Assembly: GCA_964372215.1 (NCBI GenBank)
Contig: CAYJQC010000010.1
Span: 85,151-149,150, forward strand
DNA: 64,000 bases
Direction: 5' to 3'
Source of the DNA: DAIMFL01 sp964372215
Lineage (GTDB): Bacteria > Pseudomonadota > Alphaproteobacteria > Dongiales > Dongiaceae
Positions 43,836-52,665 of the stretch are shown one piece after another. How positions within the stretch are numbered: position 1 is the stretch's first letter; every line of letters starts with the position of its first letter. Both the position numbers and the translations under genes were made by a program. A model generated the notes under the pieces. That model did no database searches. It was given only the letters and a program-made list of their open reading frames with translations, and was not told where the DNA came from.

Positions 43836-45095
43836 ATGATCCCGCGCCGCACCTCTCCGCGCCTCGCTGCCGCAACGGCAGTTCTGCTGTTCGCGACAGG
43901 CCCGCTGCTCTCCGGCTGCGCGGTCGGACGCGGCATCGAGGCGCTGGATTTCCTGCTCGACATCGCCGCCGGTCCGGACACGACTCTCGCCGGCGTCACG
44001 CGGATCGAGATCTCCAGCGGCCCGGGGGTCGAGTTCGAGATCTCGCCGGAGCGGCTCGGCCCTTCGGGCATCGTCGTCGGGCCAGGCGCGCTACGCGCCG
44101 ACCTCTACCTGCCGTCCCAGGGAGACGGCGGTGCGGCCTCGGCCGTCCCCGCCCGCGCGGCGCTGGTGCTGGTGCCGGGCCTGGCCGAGACCGGCAAGGA
44201 CGATGCCCGGCTGGTCGGGCTGGCGGTGGCGTTCGCCCGGGTCGGGATCGCCGTGCTGGTGCCCGACCTGGCCTCGCTCAAGAAGCTGCGCGCTGGGCCG
44301 GAGAACATCGGCGAGATCGCCAATTCATTGCGTTTCCTCGCCGGCGGCGGGCAGCGCCTGTGCACGACGTGGCGGAACCGTGGAGCGGTCGAGACCGACG
44401 CGGCGCCCTGCCCGATCGGCGTCGCCGCGATCTCCTACGCGGTCGGCCCGGCGCTGCTGGCGACGCTCGAACCGGACCTTGTCGGCAAGGTCGGCTTCCT
44501 GGTCGGCGTCGGCGGCTATCACGACATCGCGGCGTCGCTGACCTACATCACGACAGGCTGGTATCGCGACGCCGACGGCGGGTGGCGCCGGGGCACGCCC
44601 AACGCCTATGGCAAGTGGGCCTTCGTGCTGGCCAACGCCGCGCGGGTCGCGGATCCGGCCGACCGCACCAGCCTCGACGCCATGGCGCGGCGGCGGCTCG
44701 CCGATCTCGACGCCGAGATCGACGACCTCGCCGCGCAGCTTGGGCCGGAGGGCCGCGCCATCCATGCGCTCGTCACCAATACCGAGCGCGACCGCGTGGC
44801 GGCGCTGATCGCCGCGCTGCCGGAATCGATCCGCGCCGACCTGGCGGCGCTCGACCTCGCCGCCCGCGACCTGTCGGCGGCACCGCCGGCGCTGCTGCTG
44901 CACGGCAGCGACGACACGATCATCCCGGCCAGCGAGAGCGTCGCATTGGCCGCCGCATTGGGTCCGGATCGCGTGCGGCTCGTTCTGCTCGACCGCCTGG
45001 CCCACGCCGATCTCGAGCAGGTCTCGCTCGGCGACGCATTCCGCCTGTGGCGGGCCTGCTACTGGCTGCTGGCGGCGCGCGACGGCGCGCTGTGA
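43836..45095 (+). CDS. Lipoprotein with alpha/beta-hydrolase fold
   Basis: 419 aa. Lipobox LLSGC (Cys near 28). Strands and turns of an alpha/beta hydrolase follow: ALVLVPGLAETGKDD, IAVLVPDLASLKK, AISYAVGPALL at the nucleophile elbow (Ser in AISYAVG, not strict GxSxG), LLLHGSDDTIIPASES and LDRLAHADL for the Asp and His. It is probably a membrane-anchored periplasmic hydrolase; substrate unknown. It stands alone next to tRNA-Leu on the other strand. Confidence 0.77.
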   Translation: MIPRRTSPRLAAATAVLLFATGPLLSGCAVGRGIEALDFLLDIAAGPDTTLAGVTRIEISSGPGVEFEISPERLGPSGIVVGPGALRADLYLPSQGDGGAASAVPARAALVLVPGLAETGKDDARLVGLAVAFARVGIAVLVPDLASLKKLRAGPENIGEIANSLRFLAGGGQRLCTTWRNRGAVETDAAPCPIGVAAISYAVGPALLATLEPDLVGKVGFLVGVGGYHDIAASLTYITTGWYRDADGGWRRGTPNAYGKWAFVLANAARVADPADRTSLDAMARRRLADLDAEIDDLAAQLGPEGRAIHALVTNTERDRVAALIAALPESIRADLAALDLAARDLSAAPPALLLHGSDDTIIPASESVALAAALGPDRVRLVLLDRLAHADLEQVSLGDAFRLWRACYWLLAARDGAL

Positions 45096-45106
45096 GCGAC
45101 CCCGGC

Positions 45107-45865
45107 TCAGTCCGGCTCGCTGTCGAGCGGCTCGGCGCCCAGTTCGCGGATCAGGGTGCGGAGCTCGACGGCGGCGCGCGCCAGCATCTCCGCATCGGTG
45201 CCGCGCAGCACCAGGCTGGTGCCGAACTTGCCGCCGCGAAAGAACGGATAGCTGCCGATGTCGAGTTCGGGAAAGCGCGCCTGCAGCGCGCCGAGATCCT
45301 TGGCAATGGCGCCTTCGGCCAGAAAGGCCGGCACGGTCACGGCCTGCACCGGCGCGCCGCCGACCAGCCCGGCCTTGATGCCGTCGAACATCGCCCGCAT
45401 GATCGCCGGCACCCCGGCCATGACGAAGACGTTGCCGATCCGGAAGCCCGGCGCGATCGAGACCGGGTTGCCGATCAGCGTGGCGCCGTCGGGCGTGTTG
45501 GCCATGCGCAGCCGCGCCTCGTTGATCTTGTCGGGATCGTAATGGGCGCGCAGCCGGGCCTCGGCCTCGGGATGGCGGATCAGCGGCACATCAAATGCCT
45601 TGGCGATGCATTCGGCGGTGATGTCGTCATGGGTCGGCCCGATGCCGCCGGTGGTGAAGACGTAGTCGCAGCGCGCCCGGAGCTCGTTCACCGCGGCGAC
45701 GATGTCGGATTCGACGTCGGCGATCACCCGCGCCTCGCGCAGCCTGATCCCGATCTCGCCCAGCGACTTGCCCAGGAAGGCCAGGTTCACGTCCTGGGTG
45801 CGGCCCGACAGGATCTCGTTGCCGATGATCACGACCGCGGCGGTGAAGATGCGCTCGGCGCACAT
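45107..45865 (-). CDS. CinA N-terminal / MoCF-biosynthesis domain protein
   Basis: 252 aa. The MoaB/MogA-like domain is clear: VVIIGNEILSGRTQDVN, YVFTTGGIGPTHDDITAE and APGFRIGNVFVMAGVPAIM. It corresponds to the COG1058 part of CinA without the C-terminal nicotinamide-nucleotide amidase domain, so CinA-type ADP-ribose pyrophosphatase activity is the best guess. Tail to tail with the lipoprotein hydrolase. Confidence 0.87.
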   Translation of the reverse strand: MCAERIFTAAVVIIGNEILSGRTQDVNLAFLGKSLGEIGIRLREARVIADVESDIVAAVNELRARCDYVFTTGGIGPTHDDITAECIAKAFDVPLIRHPEAEARLRAHYDPDKINEARLRMANTPDGATLIGNPVSIAPGFRIGNVFVMAGVPAIMRAMFDGIKAGLVGGAPVQAVTVPAFLAEGAIAKDLGALQARFPELDIGSYPFFRGGKFGTSLVLRGTDAEMLARAAVELRTLIRELGAEPLDSEPD

Positions 45866-45886
45866 GCGCGGGGCCCGGCGGGACGG

Positions 45887-46255
45887 CTAGTCCTTCGCCG
45901 GCACGTAGCCGAGGCCGCGCATGCAATCCTCGAAGATGCGGTGATAGCGCTGGCGCGCCTCGTACTCGTTCATGTTCTGGGTGAGTTCCGGCGCCTGGTT
46001 CTGAAACGCGCCCTGGTTGTCGCGCGAGGCGATGTCGGCGGAGATCGACTGCTCCTGGCGCAGCACGGCGCGCGCCTGCTCGCGGCAGGAATCGACGTCG
46101 CTCTGGCGCTGCGGCTCGCTGGTCGCCGGCTGGCTCCAGTCCTCGGTCGCCACCGGCTCGGTGCCGGCCGGCTTCTTCTCCGGCCCGAACAGCCCGCAGC
46201 TGGACAGCAGGACGGCAAGGACGAGGGCGGCCGGAACCACCTGGAAGACATTCAT
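45887..46255 (-). CDS. Small lipoprotein of unknown function
   Basis: 122 aa. Lipobox LLSSC (Cys20) followed by GLFGPEKKPAG. The mature part has RQSDVDSCREQARAVLRQEQ and YEARQRYHRIFEDCMRGLGY, with two Cys that could form a disulfide. The C-terminal CMRGLGY motif is common among small periplasmic lipoproteins without assigned role. It lies 21 bp upstream of the CinA-like gene. Confidence 0.75.
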   Translation of the reverse strand: MNVFQVVPAALVLAVLLSSCGLFGPEKKPAGTEPVATEDWSQPATSEPQRQSDVDSCREQARAVLRQEQSISADIASRDNQGAFQNQAPELTQNMNEYEARQRYHRIFEDCMRGLGYVPAKD

Positions 46256-46311
46256 GCGGGGGCCACTTTCTCTGGGAGGACGGGCGGCAGACTCAGGGAA
46301 TGCGCCCGCCT

Positions 46312-46336
46312 AACTTGCCCCTCGACGGGGCAAGTT
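46312..46336. terminator. Strong hairpin between protease and lipoprotein genes
   Basis: A perfect 10-bp stem, aacttgcccc with ggggcaagtt, encloses a 5-nt loop. It lies downstream of the minus-strand protease gene and upstream of the lipoprotein gene. There is no clear T run on either side, so it may be an imperfect terminator or a processing/stability element. Confidence 0.4.
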
Positions 46337-46389
46337 TCAACCGGCCGCGACAGTCCGCGCTGGTGACCCTTTGGTGGCCCGCCGGCGGC

Positions 46390-47205
46390 TCAGCCGAGGG
46401 CGAGGCGCAGGATGTCGTTGAGGGTGGCGGCGAGCGACAGGCCGAGCACCGCAGTCAGCCCGCACAGCACGCTGATGCGCTGCAGCCGCGGCCCGAGCGG
46501 CCGGCCGCGCAGGCGCTCGACCGCCAGGAACACCAGATGCCCGCCATCGAGCACCGGGATCGGCAGCAGGTTGAGGATGCCAATATTGACCGAGATCAGG
46601 GCGGTCAGCAGCAGCACGGCGCCGATGCCATAGGTCGCGGCGCTCTGGCCGCTCACCGCGGCGACCCGGATCGGGCCCAGCACCTCGCCGGCGGCGGTCC
46701 CGCCGCTGACCAGCCCGGCCAGGACCGACAGATTGTCGGCCGCGAAGGCCAGGGCGTGGTCGAGACCGTAGCCGAGCGCGCCGAGCGCGCCGGCCTGGCC
46801 GGTCGCCAGGCCGATGGCGGCGATCAGCAGCACCGCGAAGACCAGGTTGGCGAGCGGCCCGGCAAGCACGATGGCGGCGCGCGCGCCCACGCTCTTGTGG
46901 CCGTAGGTCTCGGCCCGCTCAGCCGCGCTCGCCGGCCGGATGCCGCCGTCCGGCAGCCTGACCCGGCCGTCCTCGGCGAACATCTTGACGTAGCCGCCAA
47001 GCGGCAGCAGGCAGAGCTTCCAGCGGGTGCCGCGGGCGTCGGTGACGCCCAGGAGTTCGCGCCCGAAGCCGACGGCGAAGGCCTCGACCCGCACCCCGAG
47101 CCAGCGCGCCACCAGGAAATGCCCGAACTCGTGCACGAAGGCGATGACGGTCACCATCGCCAGGAAAATGGGCACCGCCAGAAGAAACTCCGTGAAGTCG
47201 CCCAA
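46390..47205 (-). CDS. PDZ-less site-2 protease (M50, RseP-like)
   Basis: 271 aa. The zinc site HEFGH is at 25-29 in the first membrane helix, and the third ligand lies in LNLLPIPVLDGGHLVF near 215. AVGFGRELLGVTDARGTRWKLCLLPLGGYVKM matches RseP between these elements. The periplasmic PDZ domains of RseP (about 375-450 aa) are absent; a second membrane part starts at VLAGPLANLVFAVLL. It cleaves membrane proteins within the bilayer; targets unknown. Confidence 0.88.
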   Translation of the reverse strand: MGDFTEFLLAVPIFLAMVTVIAFVHEFGHFLVARWLGVRVEAFAVGFGRELLGVTDARGTRWKLCLLPLGGYVKMFAEDGRVRLPDGGIRPASAAERAETYGHKSVGARAAIVLAGPLANLVFAVLLIAAIGLATGQAGALGALGYGLDHALAFAADNLSVLAGLVSGGTAAGEVLGPIRVAAVSGQSAATYGIGAVLLLTALISVNIGILNLLPIPVLDGGHLVFLAVERLRGRPLGPRLQRISVLCGLTAVLGLSLAATLNDILRLALG

Positions 47206-47425
47206 CTCGAGCCTCCGCCGTCGAACTGAAAGCCAAGCATCTTTTTGGCTCGGCGACAGGCTATGGTTATCAAATGGTTAATGGCAAGAGTTTTATTGAT
47301 TACAATTAAGTATAGTTAATTCGGATAGTTAATTTTTGCGGGCCATGATCTTGTCGACGGCCGGCGGTTGCCGGGTCAGCCCGGCGGTTCTACGCTGCGC
47401 CCCGCATCGTCAGAACGGCCAATTC
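47206..47425. promoter_or_regulatory. AT-rich divergent promoter region with CtrA-like box
   Basis: 47258-47338 is strikingly AT-rich for this genome. It has TTAT-CAAATGG-TTAA at 47267-47281 (CtrA consensus with one mismatch) and several GTTAAT runs up to 47335. It separates the site-2 protease and sfsA genes. No single -35/-10 pair stands out. Confidence 0.45.
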
Positions 47426-48139
47426 ATGCAATTCCCAACGCCGCTGTTCCCGGCCCGGCTGGTCCGCCGCTACAAGCGCTTCCTGGCCGACGTGACCCTG
47501 GCCGACGGCAGCGCGACCACGGTCCATTGCGCCAATCCGGGAGCGATGACCGGGCTCGACGCCGCCGGCTCGGAGATCTGGCTGTCGCGCTCGGCCAACC
47601 CGGCCCGCAAGCTGCCGCTGTCCTGGGAGCTGATTCGGATCGGCGAGCACTTGGTCGGGATCAATACCGGCCATCCCAACCGGCTGGTCGCCGAGGCGAT
47701 CGCCGCCGGGCAAATCCCCGAGCTGGCCGGCTATGCCGGGCTGCGGCGCGAGGTGCCCTATGGCCGCAATTCGCGCATCGACATGCTGCTGGAGGACCCG
47801 GCCGGCGATCCGTCAGGGCGGCCGCCCTGCTATGTCGAAGTCAAGAACGTCCATTTGAAGCGCGGGCGCGCCGCCGAGTTTCCGGATTCGGTGACCGCGC
47901 GCGGCGCCAAGCACTTGGCCGAGATGTCGGCGATGGTGGCGCAGGGCGCCCGCGCGGTCATGGTCTATCTGGTGCAGCGCGGCGATTGCGACCGCTTCCG
48001 GATCGCCGCCGACATCGACCCGGCCTATGCCCGGGCCCTGGACGCGGCCCGGGACGCCGGGGTCGAGGCGCTGTGCTACGCCTGCGCGATCACCACCGAG
48101 GAGATCGAGGTGGCGGCGCCGCTGCCGCTCGAACTCTGA
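47426..48139 (+). CDS. sfsA: Sugar fermentation stimulation protein A homologue
   Basis: 237 aa. SfsA motifs in order: FLADVTLADGSATTVHCANPG, GAMTGLDAAGSEIWLSRS, YGRNSRIDMLLED, YVEVKNVHLKRG, FPDSVTARGAKHLAEM and YLVQRGDCDRF. E. coli SfsA binds DNA, and the fold contains a PD-(D/E)xK-like centre; its cellular role is still vague. It precedes map by about 100 bp. Confidence 0.92.
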   Translation: MQFPTPLFPARLVRRYKRFLADVTLADGSATTVHCANPGAMTGLDAAGSEIWLSRSANPARKLPLSWELIRIGEHLVGINTGHPNRLVAEAIAAGQIPELAGYAGLRREVPYGRNSRIDMLLEDPAGDPSGRPPCYVEVKNVHLKRGRAAEFPDSVTARGAKHLAEMSAMVAQGARAVMVYLVQRGDCDRFRIAADIDPAYARALDAARDAGVEALCYACAITTEEIEVAAPLPLEL

Positions 48140-48237
48140 AGGCGGCGGTCCTGCGGGCTTGCAATCGGCTACACGAAGTCACTATTTAGGGTCTCAATCT
48201 CCACCATTCCGGCCGCCCCGACACGGTCGCCACGACG

Positions 48238-49074
48238 ATGCGCAGGATGAAGAGCAACCCCGAACCGGCCCACGACTGGAGCTACGAAGCCCGGCGCATC
48301 AAGCTGCACGACGCGGCCGAGTTCGCCGCCATGCGCAAGGCCGGGCGGCTGGCGGCGGAAACGCTCGACCATGTGACGCCCCTGGTCCGCCCCGGCGTCT
48401 CCACCGACGAACTCGACCGCTCCTGCCACGAATTCATCGTCGGCCACGGGGCGATTCCGGCGCCGCTCAACTATCGCGGCTTCCCGAAATCGATCTGCAC
48501 CTCGATCAACCACGTGGTCTGCCACGGCATCCCCGGCGACAAGCGGCTCGCCGACGGCGACACCCTCAACATCGACGTGACCGTCATCGTCGACGGCTGG
48601 CATGGCGACACCAGCCGGATGTTCACCGTCGGCAAGGTCGGGGTGAAGGCGCAGAAGCTGATCGACGTGACCTACGAGGCGATGATGCGCGGCATCGCCG
48701 AGGTGAAGCCCGGCGCCCGCCTCGGCGACATCGGCGAGGCGATCCAGAGCTTCGCCGAGGAGAACCGCTTCTCGGTGGTGCGCGATTTCTGCGGCCACGG
48801 CATCGGCCGGGTGTTCCACGACAGCCCAAGCGTGCTGCATTTCGGCAATGCCGGCACCGGGCCGGTGCTGAAGGAGGGCATGTTCTTCACCGTCGAGCCG
48901 ATGGTCAATGCCGGCCGCTACGAGGTGAAGGTGCTGGACGACGGCTGGACCGCGGTAACCCGCGACCGCTCGCTCTCGGCCCAGTTCGAGCACACCATCG
49001 GCGTCACCGCCGACGGCTACGAGATCTTCACCCTGTCGCCCGCCGGCCTCGACCGCCCGCCCTACCCCGACTGA
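48238..49074 (+). CDS. map: Methionine aminopeptidase, type I
   Basis: 278 aa. It removes N-terminal Met from new proteins. Metal ligands lie in INHVVCHGIPGD, NIDVTVIVDGWHGDTSRMF (Asp pair), CGHGIGRVFHDSP (His), TVEPMVNAG (Glu) and QFEHTIGV (Glu). The N-terminal extension of about 25 residues precedes IKLHDAAEFAAMRKAGRLAA. A second ATG three codons in is possible. radC follows 24 bp later. Confidence 0.95.
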   Translation: MRRMKSNPEPAHDWSYEARRIKLHDAAEFAAMRKAGRLAAETLDHVTPLVRPGVSTDELDRSCHEFIVGHGAIPAPLNYRGFPKSICTSINHVVCHGIPGDKRLADGDTLNIDVTVIVDGWHGDTSRMFTVGKVGVKAQKLIDVTYEAMMRGIAEVKPGARLGDIGEAIQSFAEENRFSVVRDFCGHGIGRVFHDSPSVLHFGNAGTGPVLKEGMFFTVEPMVNAGRYEVKVLDDGWTAVTRDRSLSAQFEHTIGVTADGYEIFTLSPAGLDRPPYPD

Positions 49075-49098
49075 CGGCGCCGCTTTCGGGAGGGCGCA

Positions 49099-49806
49099 AT
49101 GGCCGGGGGTGGCAAGGCGGACGGGGACGACGGCAAGCCCCACTATCTCGGCCACCGGCAGCGCCTGCGCGAGCGCTTCCTGGCCGGCGGGCCCGATGCG
49201 TTGCCCGACTACGAGCTGCTCGAGCTGCTGTTGTTCCAGGCCCGGCCGCGCGGCGACGTGAAGCCGCTGGCCAAGGCGCTGATCGCCCGCTTCAAGAGCT
49301 TCGCCGGGGTGATGGCGGCCAGCCCCGGCGAGCTCGAGTTCGTGCCCGGCGTCGGCGAGGCGGCAGTCGCCGCCATCAAGACCGTGCAGGCGGCCGCGCT
49401 CCGCATGGCCCGGCAGGATCTGCTCGACCGCCCGGTGATCAACTCCTGGAACAAGCTCGTCGACTACTGTCACGCGGCGATGGCGCACGAGAAGGTCGAG
49501 CAGTTCCGCCTGCTGTTCCTCGACGGCAAGAACGCGCTGATCGCCGACGAGGTGCAGCAGCGGGGCACCGTCAACCACACGCCGGTCTATGTCCGCGAGG
49601 TGGTGAAGCGGGCGCTCGAGCTCGGCGCCTCGGCGATCGTCATGGTGCACAACCACCCTTCCGGCGATCCGGCGCCCTCGAAGGACGACATCGCCATGAC
49701 CAAGGAGGTGGCGTCGGCCGCCGACAAGCTCGGCATCGCGCTCCACGACCACCTGATCATCGGCCGCAAGGGCCACGCCAGCCTGAAGAGCATGGGGTTG
49801 ATTTGA
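49099..49806 (+). CDS. radC: RadC-family JAB/MPN metalloprotein
   Basis: 235 aa. An N-terminal helix-hairpin-helix region (ELEFVPGVGEAAVAAIKTVQAAA) and a C-terminal JAB1/MPN domain with the Zn motif MVHNHPSGDPAPSKDD and the upstream Glu in RLLFLDGKNALIADEVQQRGTV. The role in DNA repair is doubtful for the family. It likely shares a transcript with map. Confidence 0.93.
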   Translation: MAGGGKADGDDGKPHYLGHRQRLRERFLAGGPDALPDYELLELLLFQARPRGDVKPLAKALIARFKSFAGVMAASPGELEFVPGVGEAAVAAIKTVQAAALRMARQDLLDRPVINSWNKLVDYCHAAMAHEKVEQFRLLFLDGKNALIADEVQQRGTVNHTPVYVREVVKRALELGASAIVMVHNHPSGDPAPSKDDIAMTKEVASAADKLGIALHDHLIIGRKGHASLKSMGLI

Positions 49807-49893
49807 GCCTGGGGCACCATCCCCGGCATCGCGACGTCCGGTGCGCGCATCGCCGACCGCGCCGAACCCGACAGACCAGCCGGACGGCGAGGC

Positions 49894-50277
49894 TCAGCCC
49901 GCCGGCGGTTCCTCGATCGCGTCGACCCGGTCGGGATAGAAGGCGAGATGATCCTTGATTCCCCCGACCGCCTCGTAGGGCGCCTCATAGCTCCACACCG
50001 CGTTTTCCGACCGCGCGCCGCCGACGGGAATCGAGTAATAGGCGCACTCGCCCTTGTACGGGCAGAAGGTGGCGTGGTCGGTCCGCCGCAGCAGCGACAT
50101 GTCGACATCCCGGCGCGGGATGTACAGCACCGGCGGGTAGGATGCCTCGCGCATGCTCAGGGCGTCGCGGGTGTCGGCGATCACGCGGCCCGCGACGGTG
50201 ACCGTGACGCGCGTCGCATGCGGCATGATCGAGATCGGATGGTCGCCACCGGGACGCTTCATCGCCTTGGCTGTCAT
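49894..50277 (-). CDS. DUF427 family protein
   Basis: 127 aa. VTVTVAGRVIADTRDALSMREASYPPVLYIPR, then TDHATFCPYKGECAYYSI and VWSYEAPYEAVGGIKDHLAFYPDRVDA are the full DUF427 pattern, including the conserved CPYKG. Function is unknown; the fold is a small beta-tent. It stands alone. Confidence 0.9.
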   Translation of the reverse strand: MTAKAMKRPGGDHPISIMPHATRVTVTVAGRVIADTRDALSMREASYPPVLYIPRRDVDMSLLRRTDHATFCPYKGECAYYSIPVGGARSENAVWSYEAPYEAVGGIKDHLAFYPDRVDAIEEPPAG

Positions 50278-50365
50278 GGATCTGGGTGCTCCGTGACTCG
50301 TTCACCCGAAGGATGTCGTATCGGCTGCGGTCGCGCGCAAGCGGGCGGCGCGGCGGGCGGCATCC

Positions 50366-51373
50366 CTACTGATAGCAGATCAGCGGCACGGTATAGGCGG
50401 TGACCGCCCTGGCCACGTCGCGGGAGCTCGCCGGCACCAGCGGGCCGGCCTGGGTGACCGCGATTCCGCCGTTGCGCAGGAAATCGACCGCTACCTCGCT
50501 CTTGATCGCCCAGCCGATGTTCTGGGTGGTGCTGGGATCGCCGGTGGCGAACACCACGCCGATGACGTTGCCGCCCTCGTCGACCAGCGGCCCGCCGGAA
50601 TTGCCGGGCTGCACCGGGGCGGTGGTCTGGATCACCCCGTCATAGCCGGCCGGCCCGGTCAGGCTGCTGACGATGCCGTTGGTCATGTTGATCGAGGTCA
50701 GCATGCCGAGCAGCGGGAACCCCACCGCGAAGGTCGGCTCGCCGATCTCCGCCCCTTCGGCGCGGAACGCCGCGAACGGCCGGCCGCCGAGCTCGGTCTC
50801 CAGCAGGGCGAGATCGGCGGTCTCGTCGACCCGGACCACATGGGTCGCGGCGGTGCCGCCCCCTTCGAGCACGCCAACCTCGGTGCAGTCCTCGACGACG
50901 TGATAGTTGGTCAGCAGGTGGCCCTTGGCGTCGACGAAGAAGCCGGTGCCGCTGCCGACCTCCTCGAGCTCGTCGTCGGCGCTCGGCGGTACCCGGTCCG
51001 GGACCGGCGGCGCGCCGCGGGTCGGCGATTCCTGGTGCCGCGACGAACCGCCCGCCGCTTGGTCCTTGGGCGGCTGGCCGCTGTCTGGCTTCAAGCCGTA
51101 GCCGCCATTCTGGCGGCTCTGATACTCACCCTGGCTGATCTCGACATCGCCGGACTCGCAGCGCGGATCGGCGACATAGACTCTTTCGTAATCCTGGTCG
51201 TAGCAAAACACCCGGCCGGCCACCAGGATCACCGCGGCGCCGCCTTCCGCCCCGCCGGCCGCCGGGCCGGATTGCTGCTGGAAAGCGGCTGCCGGCAGCG
51301 CCCCGCCGACCAGCGCGGCGATTCCGGCGAGCGCCGCCAGACCTGCCAGATACCCCGTCCGTCTGCCTGTCAT
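50366..51373 (-). CDS. Secreted trypsin-like serine protease (DegP-type, no PDZ)
   Basis: 335 aa. Signal peptide (YLAGLAALAGIAALVGGALPAAAF). A linker rich in Gly/Ser/Pro runs to about 125. The protease domain has GTGFFVDAKGHLLTNYHVV (His), DETADLALLE (Asp) and VQPGNSGGPLVDEGG (Ser). The N-terminal part contains two Cys (VFCYDQ, DPRCESG). There is no PDZ domain. It is likely a periplasmic quality-control or processing protease. Confidence 0.88.
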   Translation of the reverse strand: MTGRRTGYLAGLAALAGIAALVGGALPAAAFQQQSGPAAGGAEGGAAVILVAGRVFCYDQDYERVYVADPRCESGDVEISQGEYQSRQNGGYGLKPDSGQPPKDQAAGGSSRHQESPTRGAPPVPDRVPPSADDELEEVGSGTGFFVDAKGHLLTNYHVVEDCTEVGVLEGGGTAATHVVRVDETADLALLETELGGRPFAAFRAEGAEIGEPTFAVGFPLLGMLTSINMTNGIVSSLTGPAGYDGVIQTTAPVQPGNSGGPLVDEGGNVIGVVFATGDPSTTQNIGWAIKSEVAVDFLRNGGIAVTQAGPLVPASSRDVARAVTAYTVPLICYQ

Positions 51374-51513
51374 CGCCCGGCGCCACCTGCATCGAACACG
51401 GTCGGCCGGCGCGCCAGCGCGCGGCCCGATCGGAAACTGTAGCGACATTCCGCGTTCCCAGCGTAGCGAAATCCGCCGGCGCAGGGCCGCGCGCCGGCCG
51501 CGCCGGATCACCG

Positions 51514-52023
51514 CTACTTGAACACCTCGGTGTTCCAGGACGCGTGCTCGATCTGCTCCTCGGTCATGTTCCGCAGCGCCTCCCAGTCCTCGAGTTCCAG
51601 GGTCTTGTCGACGGTCACGCCATCGCTCGACAGCGGCAGCATGATCCATTCGAAAGTTCGTTCGATGCCGGGTCTGACAGTCGCCCGGGTGCGGCCGAAC
51701 ACCGGCGCACATTGGCGGGTCAGCCTCAGGTAGTTGGCCATCCAGAGATCGAGGCCGCCATCGAGCGGCACGTCGTGCATCCACTTGCCGGTGAGGTCGC
51801 GCCCGGCCGCCTCGGTGACCGCGGTGCCAGCCAGACGGAACTGCACCCGCAGCGGATCGTGGTGAACGTCGGTCAGGATCACGTAGGGCAGCAGATCCTT
51901 GATCTCGGCCGGGTCGATGTCGTCGCGCGACGGCATGCGGCGCTCGCCGCGCTTGCCAAGCCAGTACGCATAGAGGGCCTTGACCCTCGGCGAACACATG
52001 CGTTCCATCGGGTCCTGCGCCAT
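51514..52023 (-). CDS. PAS_5-family protein (tandem copy 1)
   Basis: 169 aa. CSPRVKALYAYWLGKRGERR, MPSRDDIDPAEIKDLLPYVIL, VQFRLAGTAVTEAAGRDLTG and LPLSSDGVTVDKTLELEDWE follow the PAS_5 template. It is clearly paralogous to the next gene upstream and more distantly to the one near 35 kb. Function unknown; no output domain is attached, so it is a lone sensor or adaptor module. Confidence 0.83.
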   Translation of the reverse strand: MAQDPMERMCSPRVKALYAYWLGKRGERRMPSRDDIDPAEIKDLLPYVILTDVHHDPLRVQFRLAGTAVTEAAGRDLTGKWMHDVPLDGGLDLWMANYLRLTRQCAPVFGRTRATVRPGIERTFEWIMLPLSSDGVTVDKTLELEDWEALRNMTEEQIEHASWNTEVFK

Positions 52024-52149
52024 TACGCATGTGCCCCAATCTTCGGTCTGGAGTTTTCACCAAGGTTCCCGCTTAGCACGGTGCCGGCGATCGGTATACC
52101 CGCAAGGTGTATAGTCCGGGACGCGGCACGGCCCGGACACCAGCCGGCG

Positions 52150-52659
52150 TCAGTCCTGCGGCTCGAGCGTCCACTTGGCCGTGGCGGCATCCTCCTCGGA
52201 GATCAGCCGAAGCATCTCCCAATCCTCGAGCTCCAGCGTGTGATCGACCGTCTCGCCGTCCTCGGAGAGCGGCAGTACCACCCAGTGGAAGGCGCGCGCG
52301 TCGGCGTGTTGCAGGAGCGCGCGGGTCCGCCCGAACACCGGCGCGCGGCTGACCGCCACGCGCTGGTAGACGTCCGCCCAGGCGCCGTTGGTCTGCCCGA
52401 GATCGACTTCGTGCAGCCAGCGGCCGGTGAGGTCGCAATGCGCCGCCTCGACGATCGCGGTGCCGACCAGGCGGAAGAACACCCGGAGCGGCGGATAGGA
52501 CAGATCGGTGAGCAGCAAATGGGGCAGCAGCTCCTTGATCTCGGCCGGGTCGATCTCGGCACGCGACGGCATGCGGCGGTCGCCGCGCACCGCGCACCAG
52601 TAGTCGTACAGCGCGCGAACCCGCGCCGAGCCGGCCAGATCCGAGTTGGCGACGTTCAT
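52150..52659 (-). CDS. PAS_5-family protein (tandem copy 2)
   Basis: 169 aa. SARVRALYDYWCAVRGDRRMP, SRAEIDPAEIKELLPHLLLTD, FFRLVGTAIVEAAHCDLTGRW and LPLSEDGETVDHTLELEDWEML. It has the same length and layout as the copy downstream, which points to a local duplication. It lies only 6 bp downstream of the enoyl-CoA hydratase gene, so it is likely co-transcribed with it. Confidence 0.83.
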   Translation of the reverse strand: MNVANSDLAGSARVRALYDYWCAVRGDRRMPSRAEIDPAEIKELLPHLLLTDLSYPPLRVFFRLVGTAIVEAAHCDLTGRWLHEVDLGQTNGAWADVYQRVAVSRAPVFGRTRALLQHADARAFHWVVLPLSEDGETVDHTLELEDWEMLRLISEEDAATAKWTLEPQD

Positions 52660-52665
52660 CGACGG

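Noticed and set aside
47311..47335. TTAA pairs as a second CtrA box
   Set aside because: The two TTAA are 9 bp apart and not 7, so they do not fit the consensus.
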